DNA of 44,783 nt. Origin: Moraxella caprae DSM 19149. Lineage in GTDB: Bacteria; Pseudomonadota; Gammaproteobacteria; Pseudomonadales; Moraxellaceae. Shown one piece after another: positions 35,856 through 44,783 of this stretch. A program made the position numbers and the translations under genes. The notes beneath the pieces were generated by a model. The model was not told the DNA's origin, made no database searches, and saw only the letters and a program-made list of their open reading frames with translations. Numbering within the stretch: the first letter of the stretch is position 1; each line of letters opens with the position of its first letter. The stretch is taken from the NCBI RefSeq assembly GCF_000426885.1, contig NZ_AUGF01000024.1:1-44783 (forward strand), written 5' to 3'.

Positions 35856-36833
35856 TCAAAAATGCTCCCACCCTTTTACCAATAAATCCACTTCTTTTTT
35901 ATTGTGTAAAAACACCAACCCTTTATCCGCCACAATTTGCCCAATCGGATAAATCGGCATATCAGGATTTTGGATTTTAAATAAATCAAGTTTAGCAGAA
36001 GGCATGGTAAAGCACAACTGATAATCATCGCCCCCATTGATTTGATGTTGCCATTTTTGGGCGTGGGGCAAGGCATCAAGCAGAGCATGGCTTGGTATGG
36101 CATCAAGGTCAATCACCACCCCCACGCCACTTGCCCTCAAAATATGCCCCAAATCCTGCCCCAAGCCGTCCGAGATATCAATCATACTACTAGCAAAGCC
36201 GATGAGTCGCCCACCAAGTGCCACCTGTGGGGCAGGGTATTGCATGGCTTGGCGTAAGTCGTGGGGCAGACTGTCTGGCGGTCGGTTGGCATGTCCGTCT
36301 CCGTTCAAATCGTCCAAAATCCCATGCAAGGCAAGGCTTGCAAGCCCCACCGTGCCACTTACGCACACCACATCGCCCACGCATGCCCCTTGCCGTGTGA
36401 TTGCCTGATTTGACGGAACAAAACCCAAAGCCGTAACCGAAATCGTCAAAACAGGCGAGCCTGTGGTATCACCCCCAATCAGCTCCACACCAAAGGGCGT
36501 GCAAGCATCCGCCAAACCGTGTGCAAATGCCTTGCAAAAACCATCATTCGCCATAGCTTTTGGCAAGGATAACCCCACCAAAATGGCGTAAGGTGTCGCC
36601 CCCATGCTGGCAAGGTCGGACAGATTGACCGCCACCGCCTTATAGGCAATGGCGTGCGAGTCGGTCTCATGGACAAAATGCCGTCCTGCCACCAGCGTAT
36701 CCACACAGCTGACAAGCTGGCTATTTGGCGGAATGTGGCTTATCGCACAATCGTCGCCAATGCCCAAAACGGTACTTGGATGGCGTGTAGTGGCGTGTTT
36801 AAAATGGGTGTAGATTAGGGAAAATTCGGACAT
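35856..36833 (-). CDS. thiL: Thiamine-monophosphate kinase
   Basis: The 325-aa enzyme phosphorylates TMP to the cofactor TPP. The ATP and Mg sites of the AIR-synthase fold are visible: VLGIGDDCAIS near residue 20, SCVDTLVAGRHF, AVAVNLSDLASMGATP and ELIGGDTTGSP. MIDISDGLGQDLGHILRASG and NGGDDYQLCFT follow. It lies downstream of nusB with a hairpin in between. Confidence 0.96.
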   Translation of the reverse strand: MSEFSLIYTHFKHATTRHPSTVLGIGDDCAISHIPPNSQLVSCVDTLVAGRHFVHETDSHAIAYKAVAVNLSDLASMGATPYAILVGLSLPKAMANDGFCKAFAHGLADACTPFGVELIGGDTTGSPVLTISVTALGFVPSNQAITRQGACVGDVVCVSGTVGLASLALHGILDDLNGDGHANRPPDSLPHDLRQAMQYPAPQVALGGRLIGFASSMIDISDGLGQDLGHILRASGVGVVIDLDAIPSHALLDALPHAQKWQHQINGGDDYQLCFTMPSAKLDLFKIQNPDMPIYPIGQIVADKGLVFLHNKKEVDLLVKGWEHF

Positions 36834-36857
36834 GGTTATTTATTTGATGATTTTAAA

Positions 36858-36881
36858 AAAGGGCAGAATTATCCGCCCTTT
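36858..36881 (-). terminator. Hairpin between nusB and thiL
   Basis: AAAAGGGC and GCCCTTTT pair around about eight bases, with T-rich sequence after it on the minus strand. It lies just past the nusB stop, so transcription of thiL may be attenuated. Confidence 0.75.
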
Positions 36882-36884
36882 TAA

Positions 36885-37442
36885 TTACTCACTTTCTTTT
36901 TTGGCTTTTTTCTCAGCTTTATTGGCTTGATATTCAAGTTCTCGTGTCTGCTTGGCATATCTGTCCAAAATGGCATTGATAAATTTATGAGCATCAGTTG
37001 CCCCAAAATGGGTGTTTAATTGCATGGCTTCATCAAGCACCACTTTATAAGGGATATGCAAGCTGTGTTTTAGCTCGTACGCCCCAATCAGCAAAATCGC
37101 CTTTTCAATGGTGTCTAACTTTTCAAAACTGCGGTCAAGATAGCGAGCGATGTCCACAATCAGCTCGCCTGCCTTCATCGGAATCTCACGCATGAGTTCG
37201 TGATAATAGCCCAAATGCACGGTGTGCATGGCGTTATCAGCTCGTGTACGAGCGACAATGGTGTGTGGCTCATTACCGCCTAATAAATCACGGCTTTCAT
37301 TGGCAAAACGATAATCCGTCATCAGCCATTCATAAAGACCTTGCACGGCAAAACGGCGAGCCTTGCGAATGGCGGTATAGCTGGTTTTATAGCCAGTTTC
37401 ATTGATGTCAAATTGGTCGTTTTGGGGGTTGGGTATGGTCAT
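36885..37442 (-). CDS. nusB: Transcription antitermination factor NusB
   Basis: The 185-aa RNA-binding protein joins the rRNA antitermination complex. The family core is [17 protein letters not shown] and the C-terminal [34 protein letters not shown], with [15 protein letters not shown] at the end. Compared with E. coli (139 aa), it has an extra N-terminal segment (about 20 residues) and a Lys/Glu-rich tail. It precedes thiL and pgpA and follows ribH on the same strand, which is the usual gammaproteobacterial order. Confidence 0.96.
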   Translation of the reverse strand: MTIPNPQNDQFDINETGYKTSYTAIRKARRFAVQGLYEWLMTDYRFANESRDLLGGNEPHTIVARTRADNAMHTVHLGYYHELMREIPMKAGELIVDIARYLDRSFEKLDTIEKAILLIGAYELKHSLHIPYKVVLDEAMQLNTHFGATDAHKFINAILDRYAKQTRELEYQANKAEKKAKKESE

Positions 37443-37528
37443 ATTTAGCCTTAAAATAATACTGCATTAAAATCATCTTTTAATGGGAAAATGGGAAATG
37501 GACAGTGTTTATTTTTAATAAACCATCT

Positions 37529-37555
37529 TAGGGCAAATTGCAATTCGCCCCTACA
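37529..37555. repeat. REP-like palindrome, family C copy 3
   Basis: TAGGGCAAATTGCAATTCGCCCCTACA is the best preserved palindrome of this family and lies in the ribH-nusB gap. Shared core: GCAAATTGCAATT. Confidence 0.65.
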
Positions 37556-37613
37556 TTTTTAATTTAAAATTAAAATAAGTTTAATAAAAAAACAACGCCA
37601 AATTTATTAAAGA

Positions 37614-38108
37614 TTACAGAGCTTTTAACACGCTCACCATTTCAATGGCGGTCATGCCTGCTTCATAGCCTTTGTTACCTGCCTTGGTGCCAGCTCGCTC
37701 AATGGTTTGCTCGATGTTTTCGGTGGTCAAAATGCCATTAATCACAGGAATGTCGTGATGTAGCGCCACGTGCGATAAGCCTTTGGCGGACTCGCTTGCC
37801 ACGATGTCAAAATGCGGTGTCGCCCCACGGATAATCGCCCCAAGCACGACAATGGCGTCATAGTTGCCCGTTACCGCCATGCGTTTGGCGGTCAAGGGTA
37901 GCTCAAACGCCCCCGGCACACGCACCACGGTGATGTTCTCGCCAAGCACGCCATGACGTAGCAGAGCATCTAACGCCCCTTCTACCAAACTTTCAACCAA
38001 AAAACCATTAAACCGCCCCACAGCAATCCCAATACGCAGATTGGCATTGTCATGTAAGGCACCGTCAATGTGGGTTACGGCATTTTTTTGTTCGGTAAAT
38101 GTGGTCAT
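37614..38108 (-). CDS. ribH: 6,7-dimethyl-8-ribityllumazine synthase
   Basis: The 164-aa enzyme makes lumazine, the penultimate riboflavin intermediate, and forms icosahedral or smaller oligomers. Motifs are [68 protein letters not shown] and FGVLTTEN-like [24 protein letters not shown]. The ATG at 38108 has GAGAG just upstream; a start at 38144 would add 12 residues. No FMN riboswitch is seen upstream. Confidence 0.96.
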   Translation of the reverse strand: MTTFTEQKNAVTHIDGALHDNANLRIGIAVGRFNGFLVESLVEGALDALLRHGVLGENITVVRVPGAFELPLTAKRMAVTGNYDAIVVLGAIIRGATPHFDIVASESAKGLSHVALHHDIPVINGILTTENIEQTIERAGTKAGNKGYEAGMTAIEMVSVLKAL

Positions 38109-38219
38109 AAGGCTCTCATCATAAATAAAAGGTTGGTTGTTCATTATATCAAATTTACCTTTGCCAACAAAGTATTTTTTCTGTTATGATAAGACCTTTT
38201 TTAAAGATTGGGGGTGTTC

Positions 38220-38843
38220 ATGGACAGCATGAGTGCGTGGATTTTGGCGATTATGGATAGGCTTGGACTGGCAGGGGTTACGCTGATGATGTTTTTGGAA
38301 AACGTCTTTCCGCCCATACCGAGCGAGCTTATCATGCCTATGGCGGGATTTTGGTCAGCCATGGGTAACATGAACATCATTGCCGTCATCATTGCAGGGA
38401 CAGCAGGGTCGGTGCTTGGGGCATTGCCACTGTACTATCTGGGGACGGTGTTTGATGAGAAACGCCTGTACGCTCTGACCGAAAAATACGGCAAATACCT
38501 GCTGATTAAGCCGTCCGACATCACCAATGCGACCCATTGGTTTAACAAACACGGAAAGGCGGTGGTATTTTTTGGGCGAATGATACCTGCCATTCGCTCG
38601 CTCATCTCTATCCCTGCGGGTATGAACCACATGCCGATGTTGCCATTTTTGGTGCTGACGACATTAGGCTCTGCCATTTGGACGACCCTGTTGGCGTATG
38701 CTGGCTATGTACTTGGGGCGAACTATGAACAAGTGGCGGAGTTTATCGCCCCCATTAGTAAAGGCGTGGCGGTCGTGGTGGGGCTTGTCTTGGTGGTCGT
38801 GGCATTTTTGCGGATTAGAAGTGTGTTTTTTGATAAAAAATGA
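38220..38843 (+). CDS. DedA-family membrane protein
   Basis: The 207-aa inner-membrane protein is probably a phospholipid (C55-P or PE) flippase-like transporter. The DedA signature includes FLENVFPPIPSELIMPMAGF, with conserved Glu and Pro; VVFFGRMIPAIRSLISIPAGM, with the conserved Arg pair; and later hydrophobic segments. The ATG at 38220 is used because GGGGGT sits in front; a TTG at 38208 is in frame. It is divergent from ribH (about 110 bp between the starts). Confidence 0.93.
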   Translation: MDSMSAWILAIMDRLGLAGVTLMMFLENVFPPIPSELIMPMAGFWSAMGNMNIIAVIIAGTAGSVLGALPLYYLGTVFDEKRLYALTEKYGKYLLIKPSDITNATHWFNKHGKAVVFFGRMIPAIRSLISIPAGMNHMPMLPFLVLTTLGSAIWTTLLAYAGYVLGANYEQVAEFIAPISKGVAVVVGLVLVVVAFLRIRSVFFDKK

Positions 38844-38848
38844 CCAAA

Positions 38849-38886
38849 AATAAAACACCGCCAATCGCTTGACGGTGTCTTTTTAA
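38849..38886. terminator. Bidirectional terminator between dedA and acnB
   Basis: AAAACACCG and CGGTGTCTTTT pair around a 12-base loop, with A and T runs on both sides. It serves both convergent genes. Confidence 0.85.
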
Positions 38887-38901
38887 TCAAGTCAAACCAG
38901 A

Positions 38902-41535
38902 TTAGGCAAGTTGTGCCACGCTGATTTTGTCTGATTTTTCGGTGTACTCAGCCATTTGGTCGAAGTTTAGGTAGTTGTACACTTCGGCCTCCATAGACTC
39001 AAGCTTACCTGCATACGCCATGTACTCTTCTACGCTTGGCAGTTTACCAAGTACAGACGCTACTGATGCAAGCTCGGCAGAAGCTAGGTACACGTTCGCT
39101 CCTTGACCTAGACGGTTCGGGAAGTTACGAGTAGAGGTGGATACCGCTGTAGAGTTAGGAGCGATACGAGCTTGGTTGCCCATGCACAGCGAGCAACCTG
39201 GCATCTCGGTACGTGCACCTGCTTGGGCATAGGTGTTGTAATACCCTTCGTCCATAAGCTGACGTTCGTCCATTTTGGTCGGTGGTGCAATCCACAAACG
39301 AGTGGTCAAGCTACCTGCTGGCACTTCGGCAAGGAGTTTGCCAGCGGCACGGAAATGCCCGATGTTGGTCATGCACGAACCGATGAATACTTCATCAATC
39401 TTATCGCCCGCCACTTCTGATAGCAATTTGGCATCATCAGGGTCGTTTGGACAGCATAGGATTGGCTCTTTGATGTCGGCAAGGTCAATCTCATACACTT
39501 TGGTGTATTCGGCATCGGCATCGGCTTTTAGCAGACTTGGGTTGTCTAGCCATTTTTGCATGTTCTCGGCACGGCGAGCAAGTGTACGAGCATCACCATA
39601 ACCTTCGGCAATCATCCATTTTAGCATGACGATGTTAGAGCGTAGGTATTCAGCCACTTTCTCTTCTGATACGGTAATCGCACAACCTGCTGCCGAGCGT
39701 TCAGCAGACGCATCAGACAATTCAAACGCTTGCTCAACAGTTAGGTCGTTTTCCATTTCGGTCAAGTCAATCTCTAAGATACGACCAGAGAAGATATTTT
39801 TCTTACCTTTCTTCTCAACAGTCAAGTCGCCTGCTTGGATTGCATAGTAAGGAATGGCGTGTACCAAATCACGCAAAGTGATACCAGGTTGCATTTTGCC
39901 TTTGAACTTGACAAGCACCGACTCAGGCATATCCAGTGGCATCACACCCGTTGCAGCAGCGAACGCCACCAGACCCGACCCTGCTGGGAATGAAATACCA
40001 ATCGGGAAGCGAGTGTGCGAGTCACCACCAGTACCCACAGTATCAGGTAGTAGCATGCGGTTTAGCCATGAATGAATTACACCGTCGCCTGGGCGTAGAG
40101 ATACACCGCCACGGTTCATGATGAAATCAGGTAGCGTATGATGAGTTACCACGTCAATTGGCTTAGGATACGCAGCAGTATGGCAGAACGACTGCATGAC
40201 AAGATCAGAGCTAAACCCTAAGCACGCCAAGTCTTTTAGTTCATCACGAGTCATCGGACCTGTGGTGTCCTGACTGCCCACGGTTGTCATCTTAGGTTCG
40301 CAGTAGGTGCCGGGGCGAATGCCTTGACCTTCTGGCAGACCACATGCACGACCGACCATTTTTTGAGCTAGCGTGAAGCCTTTGCCCGTGTCGGCAGGTT
40401 GCTCTGGGGTGCGGAACAAGGTGGATGGTTCAAGACCTAACGACTCACGAGCCTTACCTGTTAGGTTACGACCGATGATTAGGTTAATACGGCCGCCAGC
40501 ACGCACTTCGTCTAGTAGCACAGGGGTTTTTAGTTTGGATTCGGCAATTTGATTGCCGTCTTTGAATGCAGTAACAGTTGCGGTGGCGTGGTCGATTTTT
40601 AGAGTAACTTCATCGCCCATGTTCATGTCGGCAACGTCAATCTCAACAGGCAACGCCCCAGCGTCTTCCATGGTGTTAAAGAAAATCGGTGCGATTTTAC
40701 CGCCTAGGCACACACCACCATCACGCTTGTTTGGAATGTGTGGAATGTCATCGCCAAAGAACCATAGCACAGAGTTGGTCGCTGATTTACGGCTAGAACC
40801 TGTACCCACAACGTCGCCCACATAGGCAACAGGATTGCCCTTAGCAATCAATTCTTTGATTTGGCTTAGTGGACCAACTTCGCCATTTTTTTCTGGGCGA
40901 ATGCCATCACGCTCATTTTTTAGCATGGCGTTGGCGTGTAGTGGAATGTCAGGACGGCTCCACGCATCTTGGGCAGGCGATAGGTCGTCTGTGTTGGTCT
41001 CGCCTGTTACCTTAAATACAGTAATGGTCATCTCGGTGGGTACTTCTGGGCGAGTTGTGAACCACTCGCCTTCCGCCCAAGACTGCAATACCGCTTTGGC
41101 GTTGGCGTTGCCTGCTTTGGCTTTTTCTTCTACGTCATGGAACGCATCGAATACTAGCAGAGTCTTCTTAAGTGCTTCAGCAGCCAATCCGCCAAGCTCA
41201 GCATTGTCTAGCAGGTCAACCAATGGCGCAACGTTATAACCACCAAGCATCGTACCTAGCAGATATACCGCACGCTCTTTGGCGATTAGTGGTGAAGTGG
41301 CTTCGCCTTTGACAATGGCGTTTAAAAAGGCAGCTTTGACATAGGCAGCTTGGTCAACCCCTGCTGGTACACGGTTTTCAAGCAAGTCCACCAAGTAGTC
41401 TTCTTCGCCTGCTGGTGGGTTTTTTAAAAGTTCCACCAGATCTGCTGTCTGTGCGTCGGTCAATGGCTGTGGGGGTACGCCTAGTGCTTCACGCTCGGCA
41501 ACGTGGGCTCTGTATTCGGTTAGCATTTGCGACAT
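38902..41535 (-). CDS. acnB: Aconitate hydratase B
   Basis: The 877-aa TCA-cycle enzyme interconverts citrate and isocitrate with a [4Fe-4S] cluster. AcnB features are the N-terminal HEAT-like domain (MSQMLTEYRAHVAEREALG), the swivelling domain with GDVVGTGSSRKSATNSVLW, and the cluster ligands in EVFIGSCMTNIGHFRAAGKLL and CSLCMGNQARI; a third Cys is in the FCHTAAYPKPID region. The ATG at 41535 has GGAGA six bases upstream, whereas the longer open frame gives an atypical start. A Fur-like box lies in its promoter region. Confidence 0.97.
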   Translation of the reverse strand: MSQMLTEYRAHVAEREALGVPPQPLTDAQTADLVELLKNPPAGEEDYLVDLLENRVPAGVDQAAYVKAAFLNAIVKGEATSPLIAKERAVYLLGTMLGGYNVAPLVDLLDNAELGGLAAEALKKTLLVFDAFHDVEEKAKAGNANAKAVLQSWAEGEWFTTRPEVPTEMTITVFKVTGETNTDDLSPAQDAWSRPDIPLHANAMLKNERDGIRPEKNGEVGPLSQIKELIAKGNPVAYVGDVVGTGSSRKSATNSVLWFFGDDIPHIPNKRDGGVCLGGKIAPIFFNTMEDAGALPVEIDVADMNMGDEVTLKIDHATATVTAFKDGNQIAESKLKTPVLLDEVRAGGRINLIIGRNLTGKARESLGLEPSTLFRTPEQPADTGKGFTLAQKMVGRACGLPEGQGIRPGTYCEPKMTTVGSQDTTGPMTRDELKDLACLGFSSDLVMQSFCHTAAYPKPIDVVTHHTLPDFIMNRGGVSLRPGDGVIHSWLNRMLLPDTVGTGGDSHTRFPIGISFPAGSGLVAFAAATGVMPLDMPESVLVKFKGKMQPGITLRDLVHAIPYYAIQAGDLTVEKKGKKNIFSGRILEIDLTEMENDLTVEQAFELSDASAERSAAGCAITVSEEKVAEYLRSNIVMLKWMIAEGYGDARTLARRAENMQKWLDNPSLLKADADAEYTKVYEIDLADIKEPILCCPNDPDDAKLLSEVAGDKIDEVFIGSCMTNIGHFRAAGKLLAEVPAGSLTTRLWIAPPTKMDERQLMDEGYYNTYAQAGARTEMPGCSLCMGNQARIAPNSTAVSTSTRNFPNRLGQGANVYLASAELASVASVLGKLPSVEEYMAYAGKLESMEAEVYNYLNFDQMAEYTEKSDKISVAQLA

Positions 41536-41569
41536 AGCAATTCTCCATGATAGTAGGTCATAAGTGCTT

Positions 41570-41588
41570 GACAATGATTTTCATTATT
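41570..41588. promoter_or_regulatory. Candidate Fur box upstream of acnB
   Basis: GACAATGATTTTCATTATT matches the 19-base Fur consensus (GATAATGATAATCATTATC) at 15 of 19 positions. It lies 35-53 bases before the acnB start. TTGATA and TAATAAT-like hexamers flank it on the minus strand. Iron-responsive control of aconitase is known in other bacteria, so iron control is plausible here. Confidence 0.6.
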
Positions 41589-41784
41589 ACAATAATTATC
41601 AAGTGCCTAGACGTTGATTTTAAAGGCAATCTTGCCCAAATTTACTCTTTGTATGATAACCGAAAAATGACATATTTTCAAAAAAATATTTGCCATAGCC
41701 AACATTTTTTTAAAAAATACCACCCATTTGTCAGGGTTTGGCATTGGGTGTGATTTGGGCTTAGGCGACACGTGGAGTATTGGG

Positions 41785-42614
<830 letters not shown>

Positions 42615-42665
42615 TTAAATAAATCCATGAACTTACTTTTTTATTTTACTTTTAAATAATTAAAT

Positions 42666-42740
42666 TAGGATGTGTTAACCTTTATAATATGATTTACAAT
42701 TTGCAAGTATTTTAAAATAGCCATAATTTTAAAACAACCA
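42666..42740. repeat. Decayed family D end (copy 4)
   Basis: TAGGATGTGTTAACCTTTATAATA closely follows the TAGGGCGTGTTGAACCTTTATAACA end of copy 2, and ATTTACAAT and AAGTATTTTAAAA also match. The other end is not found; the element is truncated. Confidence 0.6.
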
Positions 42741-43001
42741 TAATTTGACAAATGATTATTTTTAAAAACAGCTTTAACCCACCCAAATTTTTACACCCAT
42801 TTTAACAAATCAATCCGTCATTGCCAATCCACGCCCATGCCACGCCCAAACCATCTTTAAAAATGACAAAACCCTATCAACGACAAGGGTTTATGGCGAT
42901 AACCCCGCCCAAACACCTTGATTTTTGTCATCGCTTTTTACCTTGAAATAAGGTAAAATATCCCAATTTATTTTCATATTTTTATAAAAATTGGAACTCA
43001 T
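42741..43001. promoter_or_regulatory. lipA leader with small inverted repeat
   Basis: The rest of this gap holds no gene. TACCTT-GAAAT-AAGGTA (42939-42955) is an inverted repeat that overlaps a possible TTGAAA -35 element. It could be an operator, but it is short. The lipA start is preceded by TTGGAA. Confidence 0.4.
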
Positions 43002-44066
43002 ATGACTGTCCAAACCTTCACCCCAGAAGCCCGCCCCGCCCCAAAAAAAGCCGTCCAAGGCGAAAAACTGCGTGGCTATGATAAAGTCGCTCGCATTCCC
43101 ATTAAGGTCATTCCCACCGTTGAAGCCCCCAAAAAGCCCGACTGGATTCGTGTCAAATTATCCAGCCCTGCCGAAGTGGAGCGTATCAAAGGCACACTGC
43201 GTAAACAAAAGCTCTACACCGTCTGCGAAGAAGCCGCTTGCCCAAACCTACCGCAATGCTTTGGCGATGGCACGGCAACCTTTATGATTATGGGCGACAT
43301 CTGTACACGTCGTTGTCCGTTTTGTGAAGTAGCACACGGTCGTCCTAACCCCCTTGATGTGGACGAGCCACGCCACACCGCCGAGACGATACTTGGACTT
43401 GGGCTAAAATATGCCGTCATCACCAGCGTAGACAGAGATGATTTAAAAGACGGCGGTGCAGGGCATTTTGTGGAAGTTATCCAAGAATCCAAAGCCTTAA
43501 GCCCCAACTGCTTGATTGAAATTCTTGTGCCTGATTTTCGTGGACGTGAAAAAATCGCCATTGACCTACTTGCCGAGACCGCCCCCGATGTCTTTAACCA
43601 TAACATCGAGACCGTGCCACGCCTATATAAGGCATTTCGCCCCGGCTCGGACTATCAGCACTCCCTAAACCTACTAAAAGAATACAAGGCACGCCGTCCC
43701 GATGTTGCCACCAAATGTGGCTTTATGGTGGGGCTTGGCGAGAGCGAAGAAGAAGTCTATGCCCTGCTTGACGACCTAAAAGCTCATGACGTGGACATCA
43801 TCACCATCGGGCAATACCTAGCTCCAAGCAAAAACCACGCCCCTGTGGACAGATACGTCCATCCTGATGAGTTTGCTCGCTATACCGAATACGGCAAAAA
43901 ATTGGGCTTTTTTAATATCTGGGCGAACCCTATGGTACGTTCAAGCTACTTTGCCGACCGCCAATACTATGGCGAAGACTGCCCACCGCCTGTGCGTTCG
44001 GCTAAGGCGTTGGCGGAAGAGAAGTTGGTGAAAGCGGAGAAGGGCGAGAAGGTTGGGTGTTTTTAA
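43002..44066 (+). CDS. lipA: Lipoyl synthase (radical SAM)
   Basis: The 354-aa enzyme inserts two sulfurs into octanoyl-lysine of lipoyl domains. It has the auxiliary cluster motif [13 protein letters not shown] and the radical SAM motif CTRRCPFCE (CxxxCxxC). The C-terminal [11 protein letters not shown] supplies the Ser that ligates the auxiliary cluster. Compared with E. coli (321 aa), it has an N-terminal extension ([21 protein letters not shown]). No lipB is present next to it. Confidence 0.97.
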   Translation: MTVQTFTPEARPAPKKAVQGEKLRGYDKVARIPIKVIPTVEAPKKPDWIRVKLSSPAEVERIKGTLRKQKLYTVCEEAACPNLPQCFGDGTATFMIMGDICTRRCPFCEVAHGRPNPLDVDEPRHTAETILGLGLKYAVITSVDRDDLKDGGAGHFVEVIQESKALSPNCLIEILVPDFRGREKIAIDLLAETAPDVFNHNIETVPRLYKAFRPGSDYQHSLNLLKEYKARRPDVATKCGFMVGLGESEEEVYALLDDLKAHDVDIITIGQYLAPSKNHAPVDRYVHPDEFARYTEYGKKLGFFNIWANPMVRSSYFADRQYYGEDCPPPVRSAKALAEEKLVKAEKGEKVGCF

Positions 44067-44645
44067 TCTTTAAATGGTGATTTTTATAATCAAGGAGATG
44101 CAAGACTATCTAAGAGTGATCAAAGTCAAAACCAAAGATACTCGTGCAGGGTTTGAGGATCAATACATTGAAAAAGATATTTTATTAATCATTGAGGATA
44201 AAATGCTTGTGAGTAAAGAGAATGCAGATGCTGTATCTAGCCTTGAGTTACCAAGTAACTTAGCCAATGGTGCAGAAAAACTATTTACCTATGACAGTGT
44301 ATTTGGTAATACACCAGATCTGATTGTGATTCATATGTCTAAAGATTTAATGAATAAACCAGAGGCATTTTCTTACGCATTGGCTCAACAAATGGCAGAG
44401 CTAACGGCGATTAAGGATGCGTTGATTAAGCATGAAGAGGGTTTGCCTGAAGCTCAGATGAAGAAGGTAATTAAAGAAGCTGAAGAGCCGATACATTTTG
44501 ATTTAGCCGATCAAAATTTCGTAGAGCAGATGTTTGAGATGGCAAAAGATGATCCAGATTCTGAAATTTCCAAACAGTTTATGCGAGCTGTAACAGAAGA
44601 TGGAGCTTGTTTCCCAGCAGGTACTCGGATTACCACTGATAAAGT
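44067..44645 (+). pseudogene. Hint (intein-like) pretoxin-type protein, truncated by an IS
   Basis: The open frame from 44074 encodes about 190 aa that is more AT-rich than the neighbouring lipA. Most of it (about residues 25-180) is an acidic helical region (KNADAVSSLELP, LMNKPEAFSYALAQQMAEL, IHFDLADQNFVEQMFEMA) that I do not recognise. It then reads GACFPAGTRITTDK. Cys-F-x-A-G-T-x-I is the N-terminal splice/cleavage motif of Hint domains found in polymorphic toxins and inteins. The frame stops two codons later at the IS end. In another frame at 44073-44150, DFYNQGDARLSKSDQ hints at an upstream frameshift. It is a fragment, probably of a secreted toxin-type protein. Confidence 0.65.
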
Positions 44646-44783
44646 GTAAGAAACTCACCCGTTATTTACACTTTGTTTAAAATAAAACTCCAACCACTCA
44701 TAAGGAGTAAAAGTTAAAGTTTTTCCTGTAATCTCATCTTTCTTGGTTAAAGATGAATGTGGTCTAACAGTGTTGTAGAAATT
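44646..44783 (-). mobile_element. Insertion-sequence 3' end (transposase C-terminus, rve type)
   Basis: On the minus strand a frame runs from the right edge to a stop at 44655. It encodes NFYNTVRPHSSLTKKDEI and then TFTPYEWLEFYF. The YNxxRPHSSL block is the C-terminal signature of rve-type integrases in IS3/IS481-like elements. The presumed element end TGTAAGAAACTCACCCG begins at about 44646, directly after the Hint coding sequence. The rest of the element lies outside the window. Confidence 0.8.

Noticed and set aside
38109-38207. FMN riboswitch before ribH
   Set aside because: The gap of about 110 bp is too short and none of the conserved RFN segments are present.

Overview
The window looks like a chromosomal segment from a member of the Moraxellaceae, most likely the genus Moraxella. 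The evidence is a moderately AT-rich composition, Gammaproteobacterial housekeeping genes, a ponA / pilMNOPQ-aroK-aroB-SPOR type IV pilus locus, an nusB-thiL-pgpA block, aconitase B, and several families of small palindromic repeats between genes. The genus is inferred from gene content and no search was run.

Layout. Bases 1-256 hold the 3' end of a broken IS5-type transposase, which runs antisense into the end of a truncated NYN-domain gene. topA follows. From 4289 to 9916 (minus strand) lies the most unusual block: a 372-aa protein with a pseudo-receiver and a winged-helix-like region, a small Ras/MglA-like GTPase, a Roadblock/LC7 protein, a membrane-bound CheA-like histidine kinase without a CheW domain, and a single-domain response regulator. 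This gene set resembles the actinobacterial 'conservon' (sensor kinase, Roadblock, DUF742, GTPase) and the MglA/MglB polarity module. Three of its four internal junctions carry a mobile palindromic element. Next come a 680-bp AT-rich gap, a DUF4230 gene, proS, a Tat-signal M3 peptidase, queF and a YadGH-type ABC exporter. These are followed by a frameshifted Ser/Thr phosphatase, cytochrome c5, tRNA-Arg(CCG), gloA and a beta-carbonic anhydrase.

From 21299 to 32776 is the pilus and cell-wall locus: SPOR protein, aroB, aroK, pilQPONM (minus strand), with a divergent PBP1A. From 33115 to 38843 are glmU, pgpA, a small exported protein, thiL, nusB, ribH and a DedA gene. acnB follows, with a Fur-like box at its 5' end. 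An AlkB-like oxygenase gene has a 124-bp MITE in its 5' end. The window ends with lipA and a Hint-domain (intein-like pretoxin) fragment cut off by another insertion sequence.

Repeats form three sets. Family A (135 bp; 8574 and 22323) shares its core, but not its ends, with the alkB MITE at 42489. Family D (4699, 7097, 32822, 42666) has GGGCGTG-type ends, usually abutting TA. Family C is a short REP-like palindrome (16365, 18218, 37529). Positions and motifs were read by eye; family assignments rest on recognised motifs, not on database searches.
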